A stretch of DNA of 64,000 bases from the NCBI GenBank assembly GCA_035299425.1, contig DATGWP010000239.1, positions 1 through 64,000 on the forward strand. The letters are read 5' to 3'. Position numbers and translations under genes: made by a program. The DNA is from Bog-950 sp035299425. GTDB lineage: Bacteria; Bacteroidota; Bacteroidia; Chitinophagales; LD1. Below are positions 1-7,487 of the stretch, one piece after another. The notes under the pieces are model-generated. The model searched no databases. It worked only from the letters and a program-made list of their open reading frames with translations, and was not told the origin of the DNA. Numbering within the stretch: position 1 is the stretch's first letter; each line of letters begins with the position of its first letter.

Positions 1-1210
1 TAACCGGTGGCGGTGCTGCAACCTACGCATGGAGCGGTGGCGTTACTGATGGCACTGCCTTTGCACCAAACGCAACTGATACATATACAGTAACAGGAAC
101 TGATGGCAATGGTTGCTCTGCAACTGCATCGGTAACTGTAATCGTAAACACTGCACCTACTGTAACTGCTACAGCATCGGATGCTGAAATATGCGCCGGT
201 GAGCAAGTTACCTTAACCGGTGGCGGTGCTGCGACCTACGCATGGAGCGGTGGTGTTACAGATGGAGTAGCGTTTGCACCAAATGCAACTGATACCTATA
301 CAGTAACCGGCTCAGACGGCAACGGATGTTCGGCTACAGCAAGCGTAAGCGTAACTGTTAACGCTTCCCCTGCAGTTACAGCCAATACATCTGCTTCTTC
401 AGTATGTGCAGGCGAGCAGGTTACCTTAACGGGTGGTGGCGCTACTACCTACGCATGGAGCGGCGGTGTAACGGATGGAGTGGGCTTCACACCAAATGCA
501 ACTGATACATATACTGTAACCGGAACCGATAACGGATGTTCAGCTACCGCTTCGGTAACAGTAACAGTTAATCCTATACCTACAGTTACAGCCAGCGCAT
601 CTGCTTCTTCAGTGTGTGCAGGTGAGCAGGTTACCTTAACCGGTGGCGGCGCTATAACGTATGCATGGAGCGGCGGCGTTACAGATGGTGTAGCATTTAC
701 ACCAAATGCAACTGATACTTATACAGTAACCGGAACTTCTAATGGATGCTCAGCTACTGCAACAGTGACAGTGACAGTTAATGCAGCCCCTGCAGTTACA
801 GCCAATGCATCTGCTTCTTCAGTGTGCGCAGGCGGCCAGGTTACCTTAACCGGTGGCGGTGCTACTACCTATGCATGGAGCGGCGGTGTTACAGATGGTG
901 TAGCGTTTACACCAAATGCGACTGATACTTACACAGTAACCGGAACTTCTAACGGCTGCTCGGCTACTGCTACAGTTACCGTAACAGTTAACCCAGTGCC
1001 TACTGTAACAGCAACAGCATCTGCCTCAGCAATATGTGCAGGTGACCAGGTTACCTTAACAGGTGGTGGCGCTACTACTTATGCATGGAGCGGCGGTGTT
1101 ACCGATGGAGTAGCGTTTACCCCAAATGCAACCGATACTTATACAGTAACCGGAACTTCTAATGGTTGCTCGGCTACCGCTACTGTAACAGTAACTGTAA
1201 ACGCAGCACC
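1..1210 (+). repeat. Six tandem ~210-nt units inside the adhesin gene
   Basis: The string gttaccttaac recurs at about 207, 420, 630, 840 and 1050, giving a period of 210 bases (213 once), which is one 70-residue module. A further unit starts at the left edge. Adjacent units are nearly identical at the DNA level, which points to recent duplication or homogenisation by recombination. Confidence 0.9.
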
Positions 1211-1697
1211 TACCGTAACACTTACACTGCCAACTGATACTGCTGAACTGAACGGTGGAACAATTACCCTTTCGGGTGGTTCGCCTGCAGGTGGCGTATA
1301 TAGCGGCACAGGTGTTACTGGTACAACATTTAACCCTACGGTAAATGGATTAGGTACAGTAACCATTACCTACACGGCTTCAGCTAATGGCTGTTCTGCT
1401 TCGGCTACTGGTACTATTACAGTGGTGAACACGGTGGGTATTGCTTCTGTATCTGCTCTTAGCGGTGTTCAGATTTTCCCTAACCCTACACAAGGCCAGT
1501 TTGTTATTAGCCTGGTAGCCCCTGCTGATAAAGAAGTAAATGTTGAAATTACAGATGCAACCGGTAAATTGGTTAATGCCTTTGTAATGACCAGACAGAT
1601 ACAGGACGTTAATATAGATACTTACGCAGCAGGCGTTTATTTCGTACGCCTTGCAAGTGGCGATAGCCGCAGCACACATCGTATAATTAAGCAGTAA
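1..1697 (+). CDS. T9SS-secreted repeat adhesin, 3' part (5' end outside window)
   Basis: The reading frame is open from base 3 to the TAA at 1695, so the start lies before the window. What is visible is a tandem array of about 70-residue Ig-like modules, each with a 'VTLTGGG' strand, a 'YAWSGGVTDG' strand and a 'DTYTVTG' strand, followed by one different Ig-like module and a C-terminal domain of about 80 residues starting near 'IFPNPTQGQF' and ending in 'HRIIKQ'. That end is the type A sorting domain recognised by the type IX secretion system, so the protein should be exported and attached to, or released from, the cell surface. One cysteine pair per module is conserved ('VCAG' and 'NGCSAT'). 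A module of the same type occurs once in the protein at 22107-25814. The function is presumably adhesion; no catalytic domain is visible. Confidence 0.9.
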   Translation, partial: TGGGAATYAWSGGVTDGTAFAPNATDTYTVTGTDGNGCSATASVTVIVNTAPTVTATASDAEICAGEQVTLTGGGAATYAWSGGVTDGVAFAPNATDTYTVTGSDGNGCSATASVSVTVNASPAVTANTSASSVCAGEQVTLTGGGATTYAWSGGVTDGVGFTPNATDTYTVTGTDNGCSATASVTVTVNPIPTVTASASASSVCAGEQVTLTGGGAITYAWSGGVTDGVAFTPNATDTYTVTGTSNGCSATATVTVTVNAAPAVTANASASSVCAGGQVTLTGGGATTYAWSGGVTDGVAFTPNATDTYTVTGTSNGCSATATVTVTVNPVPTVTATASASAICAGDQVTLTGGGATTYAWSGGVTDGVAFTPNATDTYTVTGTSNGCSATATVTVTVNAAPTVTLTLPTDTAELNGGTITLSGGSPAGGVYSGTGVTGTTFNPTVNGLGTVTITYTASANGCSASATGTITVVNTVGIASVSALSGVQIFPNPTQGQFVISLVAPADKEVNVEITDATGKLVNAFVMTRQIQDVNIDTYAAGVYFVRLASGDSRSTHRIIKQ

Positions 1698-1722
1698 TTA
1701 AATAAAGCTTAAGCTGAATTTT

Positions 1723-1755
1723 AAATGCCACTCCGAAAGGGGTGGCATTTTTTTA
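1723..1755 (+). terminator. Rho-independent terminator of the adhesin gene
   Basis: A 10-base-pair stem (atgccactcc / ggggtggcat, one G-T pair) with a GAAA loop is followed by seven T. It begins 26 bases after the adhesin stop codon. Confidence 0.9.
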
Positions 1756-1991
1756 TGAGCACTAAGTGCGTAGCAGGTTTGTTTTTATATAACGTATTAA
1801 TATGAAGAGTTAAATGTAAAGTGATTGAAAAGGCGGGCAAGGTCTTGTACTGATGTCCATTTTTCTGTCAATGTTGTGGCCAGAAGGGGTGGCCCATTGT
1901 AGAGCCAGGTAAACCGGATATAATACATAGAATAACAGCAAAACTTTTTTACCTTACTTTGAAATTGATATTCGTGACTTAATTTCCCACT

Positions 1992-3635
1992 ATGCAATTA
2001 TCATTTCCCGATTATCTCATTATCAGTCTCTATTTTATAGTTGTGCTGAGTGTTGGTTTTATGATCAAATACAAGATTAAAACCACCAATGATTTTTTGA
2101 TGAGTAGCCGTAGTGTCCCCTTATGGATTACGAGTCTTGCCTTTATATCAGCCAACCTTGGTGCACAGGAGGTTATTGGCATGGCTGCATCAGGTGCCAA
2201 ATATGGTATAATGACCTCGCATTTTTATTGGCTGGGGGCAATTCCGGCAATGGTTTTTCTCGGTATTTTTATGATGCCTTTTTATTATGGTAGTCGTGCA
2301 CGTTCTGTACCTGAATATCTTGCGTTGCGTTTTGATGATAAAACAAGGAGCCTGAACGCAGTAGCTTTTGCTTTTATGACAGTTTTTTCTTCGGGTATTT
2401 CTTTGTATGCGCTCGCCTTACTTCTTAAAATTATTCTGGGCTGGAGTTTTGAATTTTCTGTTTTTACTGCTGCCGGAATTGTGCTTGTGTATACCTTTTT
2501 AGGTGGACTTACCAGTGCTGTGTATAATGAGGTATTGCAGTTTTTTCTTATTGTGCTGGGTATTGCCCCTGTTGTTTTTATTGGGTTGCATGAAGCCGGA
2601 GGATGGGAAGGGGTCGCTAAAAATCTGCCTCAGTCTATGGTGCATACTTGGAAGAATATGGGTTCTGCCAGCGATAATGCCATGGGTGTAAATTGGTGGA
2701 GTATGGCCATGGGTCTGGGTTTTGTGCTTTCTTTTGGCTACTGGTGTACCGATTTTTTGGTAGTGCAGCGGGCTATGATTGCGCGTAGCATGTCAGCAGC
2801 ACAGCGCACTCCCATTATAGCTTCTTTTCCCAAAATGATGATGCCTTTCATCGTCATATTTCCGGGCCTTATAGCTATGGCACTAACAAATGCGGGTAGT
2901 GATTTTTCGCTTCCATTGAAACCTGATGGTCGTACTGATTTCGATATGGCGCTACCTTCCTTAATTGCACATTACTATCCTTCCGGATTACTCGGTGTGG
3001 GTGTAACTGCCCTGCTTGCTTCTTTTATGTCGGGTATGGCTGGTAATGTAACTGCTTTTAATACGGTTTTTACTTTTGATATTTATCAGGCCTACATCAA
3101 GAAGAACGGAACTGATCAACATTATCTGATGGTGGGCAAAATGGCAACGGTATTTGGTATTCTGGCATCTATAGGTACCGCTTATCTTACTTCGGGTTTT
3201 AATAATCTGAACGATTTTTTGCAACTTGTATTTAGCTTCGTAAACGCACCTTTGTTCGCCACATTTGCGCTTGGTATGTTTTGGAAAAGGACTACCGGGC
3301 ACGGAGCTTTCTGGGGTTTATTGTTAGGTACTTTATTGGCTGCCGTTTTTCATGGCATTACCCTGTCGGAAGGGGATAAGGGGGGCTGGCTTGGAGGACC
3401 CGTTTATGTATTTCAAAGTGCCATGGGTCAGGCATTTGCTGTTGCAACAGTTGCATGGATAGGCTGCTTTATCATCACTATTTTAATCAGCCTTGTAACC
3501 AGGCCTAAAGAAGAAAAGGAATTAGTGGGCCTGGTATACAGCTTAACACCTAAACTAAAGGAATCTAAAAGCCCTGTTGCCATAGCTATTGTAATGATTG
3601 TTTTAGGCTTAATTCTTAACCTTATTTTTTTCTAA
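1992..3635 (+). CDS. Sodium:solute symporter (SSS family), probable myo-inositol or sugar transporter
   Basis: This 547-residue protein is hydrophobic throughout, with about 13-14 membrane segments and the SSS-family N-terminal pattern: a first helix, then 'TTNDFLMSSRSVPLW' and 'SANLGAQEVIGMAASG' in the second transmembrane segment. It is close to the SGLT/SMIT branch, which imports sugars or inositol with Na+. The substrate is inferred from the neighbour: inositol oxygenase lies two genes downstream in the same direction. The stop codon overlaps the start of the next gene by one base (TAATG), so the two are translationally coupled. Length is normal for the family. A generic sugar substrate cannot be excluded from sequence alone. 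Confidence 0.88.
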   Translation: MQLSFPDYLIISLYFIVVLSVGFMIKYKIKTTNDFLMSSRSVPLWITSLAFISANLGAQEVIGMAASGAKYGIMTSHFYWLGAIPAMVFLGIFMMPFYYGSRARSVPEYLALRFDDKTRSLNAVAFAFMTVFSSGISLYALALLLKIILGWSFEFSVFTAAGIVLVYTFLGGLTSAVYNEVLQFFLIVLGIAPVVFIGLHEAGGWEGVAKNLPQSMVHTWKNMGSASDNAMGVNWWSMAMGLGFVLSFGYWCTDFLVVQRAMIARSMSAAQRTPIIASFPKMMMPFIVIFPGLIAMALTNAGSDFSLPLKPDGRTDFDMALPSLIAHYYPSGLLGVGVTALLASFMSGMAGNVTAFNTVFTFDIYQAYIKKNGTDQHYLMVGKMATVFGILASIGTAYLTSGFNNLNDFLQLVFSFVNAPLFATFALGMFWKRTTGHGAFWGLLLGTLLAAVFHGITLSEGDKGGWLGGPVYVFQSAMGQAFAVATVAWIGCFIITILISLVTRPKEEKELVGLVYSLTPKLKESKSPVAIAIVMIVLGLILNLIFF

Positions 3636-3829
3636 TGAAAAAACTGACCGACCTGCGTTTTATTATTGGTATTTTCTTTAGCCTGTGCGGGCTTATTTTA
3701 TTGCTGTGCTATTTTCTTTCTTCACAAAATAACCACCCGGAAATGAACTTGTATGCCGGTGGGCTTATGTTTTTGTTCGGGTTGGTTATGCTATTGCTAT
3801 TCTATAAAGGCGATGTAGAAAATGCTTAA
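3635..3829 (+). CDS. Small two-helix membrane protein coupled to the symporter
   Basis: A 64-residue protein with two strongly hydrophobic helices (about residues 9-28 and 40-57) joined by a short polar loop containing 'SSQNNHPEMN'. It starts in the overlap TAATG with the symporter stop codon and ends 9 bases before the inositol oxygenase gene. I do not recognise a named family. Several SSS transporters are encoded with a small membrane subunit, so the coupling suggests an accessory subunit; this is inference. Confidence 0.72.
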   Translation: MKKLTDLRFIIGIFFSLCGLILLLCYFLSSQNNHPEMNLYAGGLMFLFGLVMLLLFYKGDVENA

Positions 3830-3838
3830 TTTTACTAT

Positions 3839-4660
3839 ATGGAAACAGAAGTTGTACAATACCGGAATTACTACAAGAACGATCCAATAACACTGGCTGT
3901 ACGTGAGCATTACCGAAAAATGCGCTCTCGCCAAACAGTTTACTATGTGCAACGGATGAAAAAGAAGTACCTGACTTTCGACAAGCCAATGCACGTATGG
4001 GAGGCTATGGAAAAACTGAATGCACTTATTGATGTGAGCGATCCGGATTTAACTTTGCCTAACGTGCAGCATTTAATTCAGGCAGCCGAAGGTGCCCGCC
4101 AGGCCGGTGAACCTGATTGGATGCAACTGGTTGCCCTGATACACGACATGGGGAAAGTGATGTATTTGTGGGGTAAAGATGAAGATGGTACCAGTCAGAA
4201 CGAGCAGTGGGGACTTGTAGGCGATATATTTGTAGTGGGATGCCACTTGCCTGATACGTGCGTATATCCTGAGTTTAATAGCCTGAACGCGGATATGAGC
4301 GACCCGAGGTATAATACCACGCTGGGTATTTATGAAGCCGGTTGCGGGCTGGATAACCTTGAACTTGCCTGGGGACACGATGAATATCTGTATCAGGTTT
4401 TAAGTAAACATCCGGGTAACAAAATACCTGAACAGGGTATGGTAGCGGTACGATATCATTCATTTTATCCTTGGCATAGTGGCAATAGCTATGCAGAACT
4501 GGAATGTGAAAGGGATAAAATGTATAAGGAGTGGGTTAAATCTTTTAACCGTTTCGATCTTTATACTAAGCGCCATGAAATTTTCGATTTAGACGCTGTA
4601 AAAAATTATTATCAGCCTATAATTGAGAAATACCTTGGCACGGAGCCAATCTGTTGGTAA
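3839..4660 (+). CDS. Inositol oxygenase (MIOX)
   Basis: This 273-residue cytoplasmic enzyme should cleave myo-inositol with O2 to D-glucuronate, using a mixed-valent di-iron centre. The six expected iron ligands are in place: His78 ('NVQHLI'), His102 and Asp103 ('ALIHDMGK'), His180 ('WGHDEYLY'), His207 ('RYHSFYPWH') and Asp240 ('FDLYTK'). Length and motif order match the animal and bacterial MIOX family. It is the third gene of an apparent operon with an SSS transporter and a small membrane protein, which supports inositol uptake followed by oxidation. Glucuronate would need further enzymes (uronate isomerase and so on) that are not in the window. The start at 3839 lies 9 bases after the previous stop. 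Confidence 0.95.
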   Translation: METEVVQYRNYYKNDPITLAVREHYRKMRSRQTVYYVQRMKKKYLTFDKPMHVWEAMEKLNALIDVSDPDLTLPNVQHLIQAAEGARQAGEPDWMQLVALIHDMGKVMYLWGKDEDGTSQNEQWGLVGDIFVVGCHLPDTCVYPEFNSLNADMSDPRYNTTLGIYEAGCGLDNLELAWGHDEYLYQVLSKHPGNKIPEQGMVAVRYHSFYPWHSGNSYAELECERDKMYKEWVKSFNRFDLYTKRHEIFDLDAVKNYYQPIIEKYLGTEPICW

Positions 4661-4837
4661 TTAGGGGTGGAAATTATAGGTCCGGCACCGTTTTCAGCGG
4701 TACAGGGGAGTGTTATTTAGATCCCTATACTTCTTTACAATCAACTGTTCATAAGGTAACTACGCATGTAGTAAAGTTAACTGCTATAGATGGATTTGCG
4801 CTGCGGAGACAAAATAACGGCTGCAAAACTTTTATTT

Positions 4838-4951
4838 TCAGTTATAAAAGGATGCTTCGCCGACACCCATCTTTAGGCATATCTCTTGTACCGGTACATC
4901 ACTATCAGCTTGTTGTAACCCAACTGCTATTTGCGCCTTCGTAATTTTCAT
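4838..4951 (-). pseudogene. IS3-family transposase orfA fragment
   Basis: Thirty-seven residues from an ATG at 4951 match the N-terminal HTH of IS3-type OrfA: 'MKITKAQIAVGLQQAD' then 'VPVQEICLKMGVGEASFYN'. Where the family has 'FYNW', the tryptophan codon TGG is replaced by TGA, so the frame stops. No further transposase sequence is visible beyond the stop, so the gene is dead. Confidence 0.72.
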
Positions 4952-5039
4952 TTGTTCAACGCAATTACTGTTTTTAAGGCTATTAATAATTACCCGGTTT
5001 TTCTGGTTTACTTTTGTCCGATTTTTAGGGGTGAGGTCA
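4838..5039 (-). mobile_element. Left-end remnant of an IS3-family insertion sequence
   Basis: On the minus strand the element begins at 5039 with TGACCTCACCCCTAAAAATC, the form of an IS3-family terminal inverted repeat (5'-TG, then a run leading to ATCGGACA; about 5011-5039). An orfA transposase start follows at 4951. The element is lost after about 4838, and no orfB or right end is visible through 4661. The end abuts the kdpC remnant at 5041 exactly, so the element interrupted kdpC. The stretch 4661-4837 holds no gene I can recognise. Confidence 0.7.
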
Positions 5040-5040
5040 C

Positions 5041-5346
5041 GGCAGTAATAAAGGACCCAGTAACCCCGATTATCTGGCACAAGTGCAAGGCAGTATAGAT
5101 ACTCTTCAATCCTTCGGTTAAAAAAGCACCTATCCCATCTCAATTGGTTACCGCTTCTCGTAGCGGTTTAGATCCTGATTTGTCGCCCGCCGATGCAGTG
5201 GTGCAAATAGCACGCCTTGCTAAGATAAGGGGCAGTAATGAAGATAAGTTGATAATAATAGTAAACAATAATACACTAGGGCCTTTGTTTTGCCCATCGA
5301 AATAAATTTGCTGATAGTGAATATTGAATTGAACAACATTAGATAA
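5041..5346 (+). pseudogene. kdpC: kdpC C-terminal remnant (K+-transporting ATPase subunit C)
   Basis: Three reading-frame pieces line up with the C-terminal half of KdpC. From 5041, 'GSNKGPSNPDYLAQVQ' matches the conserved 'GSN.GP.NP' block. After a shift in the A-run near 5120, 'PSQLVTASRSGLDPDLSPAD' matches the KdpC hallmark 'VPADLVTASGSGLDP'. A second shift near 5300 leads to 'INLLIVNIELNN', which resembles the family end. The N-terminal half is missing, replaced by the IS end at 5039. The usual downstream partners (porin and kdpD) follow, so this is a broken kdp operon rather than a chance match. Confidence 0.8.
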
Positions 5347-5357
5347 ATTGAACTTTA

Positions 5358-6581
5358 ATGAAAAAGATAGCTATACTGTTACTTGTATTAATTGCCACTC
5401 CGGGTTCGGGGTATTCGCAAACATTATCACCTGCAGAACGCGAAGCGATAATTAAAGAATTACGCCAGCAAATATTGGATTCGCTACGGAAAGATGTAAC
5501 TGTAATTCATACAGCCGAAGACAGTCTGAAAACTGAAAATGCTAAACCCTGGAAAGGTAATTTGGAACTAAGCGCCTACATAGAAGCTTACTATTTGTTT
5601 GATATTAATAACCCGGCGAGCGGTAATGGTCCGGGATTTATATACAGCCATAACCGGCACAACGAGTTTAATGTAAACCTTGCTTTTGTTAAACTTAACT
5701 ACACTGCCGCCAGGTTACGCGCCAACATTGCATTAATGGCGGGCACTTATAGCAATGCCAACCTTTCGGCAGAGCCCGGTGTACTTAAAAATGTTTTCGA
5801 GGCAAACGCCGGTATAAACCTTACTAAAAAAAAGCAGTTGTGGTTGGATGCAGGCATTTTTGCTTCGCATATTGGTTTTGAAAGTGCCGTTGGTAAAGAT
5901 TGCTGGAACCTTACGCGCAGCATACTTGCCGATAACTCTCCGTATTACGAAAGTGGTATAAAGCTTACCTATACATCGGATAACGGAAAGTTTTTGGCAA
6001 GCGGCTTGGTGTTGAATGGCTGGCAACGCATACAAAAGGTAGGCGGCAATTCTTTTCCTTCTTTTGGCTGGCAAATACAAGGCAAACCCAATGATAAAAT
6101 CCTTATCAACTCGTCTTCTTTTATTGGTACCGATAAACCCGATAGCACGCGTCGAATGCGTTACTTCCATAACCTTTATGCCATATTTAATGCTACCGGT
6201 AAATTAGGCATTACACTCGGTTTTGACATCGGAGCAGAACAAAAAACTAAAGCCGGTAACCAATACGATTTGTGGTACTCACCGGTATTTATTATCCGCT
6301 ATGCACCTATCGAAAAATTGGCTATTGCTGCCCGCTTTGAATACTACAGTGATAGAAATGGCGTAATAGTGGCCACCGGTACGCCTAATGGCTTCGAGAC
6401 TTTTGGCTACTCGGTAAACCTGGATGTAATACCATTTGCAAACGCCATGATACGTATGGAGGGCCGGATGTTTCAAAACAGACTGGATGAAATTTATGAG
6501 AAAAGAAACGGTAGCTTTACCAAGGTGAGGCCCAGTGCAGGTTTTTGTTTTGCCTATAGCTTTGCGCACCAATTTAAGTAG
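5358..6581 (+). CDS. Outer-membrane beta-barrel porin of the kdp cluster
   Basis: The protein has 407 residues. A signal peptide (about residues 1-20, ending 'GYSQ') is followed by a short helical stretch (about 24-50) and a long run of amphipathic strands with alternating aromatic residues, ending in 'SFAHQFK'. The fold class is an OmpL/BBP2-like porin. In Bacteroidota such a porin often sits between kdpC and kdpD, and the remnants on both sides here agree with that. It is intact although its neighbours are broken, so it may be a survivor or may serve another solute. The start lies 12 bases after the kdpC remnant. Confidence 0.75.
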   Translation: MKKIAILLLVLIATPGSGYSQTLSPAEREAIIKELRQQILDSLRKDVTVIHTAEDSLKTENAKPWKGNLELSAYIEAYYLFDINNPASGNGPGFIYSHNRHNEFNVNLAFVKLNYTAARLRANIALMAGTYSNANLSAEPGVLKNVFEANAGINLTKKKQLWLDAGIFASHIGFESAVGKDCWNLTRSILADNSPYYESGIKLTYTSDNGKFLASGLVLNGWQRIQKVGGNSFPSFGWQIQGKPNDKILINSSSFIGTDKPDSTRRMRYFHNLYAIFNATGKLGITLGFDIGAEQKTKAGNQYDLWYSPVFIIRYAPIEKLAIAARFEYYSDRNGVIVATGTPNGFETFGYSVNLDVIPFANAMIRMEGRMFQNRLDEIYEKRNGSFTKVRPSAGFCFAYSFAHQFK

Positions 6582-6583
6582 CC

Positions 6584-7440
6584 ATGGATGAAGTGCAGAA
6601 ATCGGCAGAGGAATTTCTTGAGATTATAAATAAGTCGAGGCTGGGAAAGTTCATTTACGCAGGTAACAAAGAGAGTTACTTTACCCCAAATATCGCGAGG
6701 TAAAAAGCAACGACATAGTTATTGGCGAATTGATAGTGCTGCATAATGTAACACCTTTCAAGGAACTCGATTCGGCTAAAACCAATTTTCTGGCCACAGT
6801 GTCGCATGAGTTGAAAACGCCTATATCTTCTATAAAGATGAGTTTGCAACTTTTAAAAAACGAAACTAGCGACAATCTGAATGCAGGGCAAATTCAATTG
6901 ATTGATAGTATTGCTGAAGATGTCGGGCGCCTTTTAAAGATAACCAGCGAGTTGCTAAACATGACCCAAATTGAAACCGGCAATATTCAACTTAGCATAG
7001 GCCCGGTAGAACCTCAAAAAATTGTACATCTGGCAACAGAAGCGGTGAGTGCGCTCGCGGAGCAAAAACAAATAAGGTTGCAAGTGTATGAAGATGAAAA
7101 TTTGCCACCGGTGAGTGCTGATTTAGACAAGAGCGCCTGGGTAATGGTTAATCTGCTGACCAATGCTATACGACACGCGCCGGAAAACAGCCAGATTAAT
7201 ATTTCTGTTACCTTGAAGGGAAGACGAATAGAGTTTTTAGTGAAGGACTATGGGGGTGGTATAGACGGGAAGTACGTGTCACGGGTGTTTGAACGTTACT
7301 TTAAAGTACCTGGTAGTGAAGGCGGCACGGGATTAGGATTAGCTATATGCAAAGAGTTTATAGAGGCGCAAGGCGGTAGAATTTGGGTAGAAAGTAAACC
7401 TGGTGCCGGAGCAACTTTTGGCTTTGAATTAAATAGTTGA
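6584..7440 (+). pseudogene. kdpD start fused by deletion to a sensor histidine kinase core
   Basis: From the ATG at 6584, two bases after the porin stop, the protein begins like Bacteroidota KdpD ('VQKSAEEFLEIINKSRLGKF') and stops at 6703. In another frame, open from 6667, a histidine kinase core follows: 'ELDSAKTNFLATVSHELKTP' with the phosphorylated His, an N box 'NLLTNAIRHAP', and G boxes 'DYGGGIDG' and 'GGTGLGLAI', ending at 7440. The Walker/UspA part of KdpD and the sensor part of the kinase are both missing, so a deletion of well over 1 kb joined two genes out of frame. An ATG at 6730 could still give a 236-residue cytoplasmic kinase fragment. I read the locus as degraded. Confidence 0.72.
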
Positions 7441-7487
7441 TAATTTTTGAAAGCACTGTAGGAACGAAACTTTGACCCGGGTTCTTT

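Noticed and set aside
1797..1997. A 66-residue frame antisense to the symporter upstream region
   Set aside because: No start context or recognisable sequence; probably the symporter promoter region.
4654..4944. A 96-residue frame overlapping the inositol oxygenase end
   Set aside because: It crosses the IS remnant antisense and has no recognisable feature.
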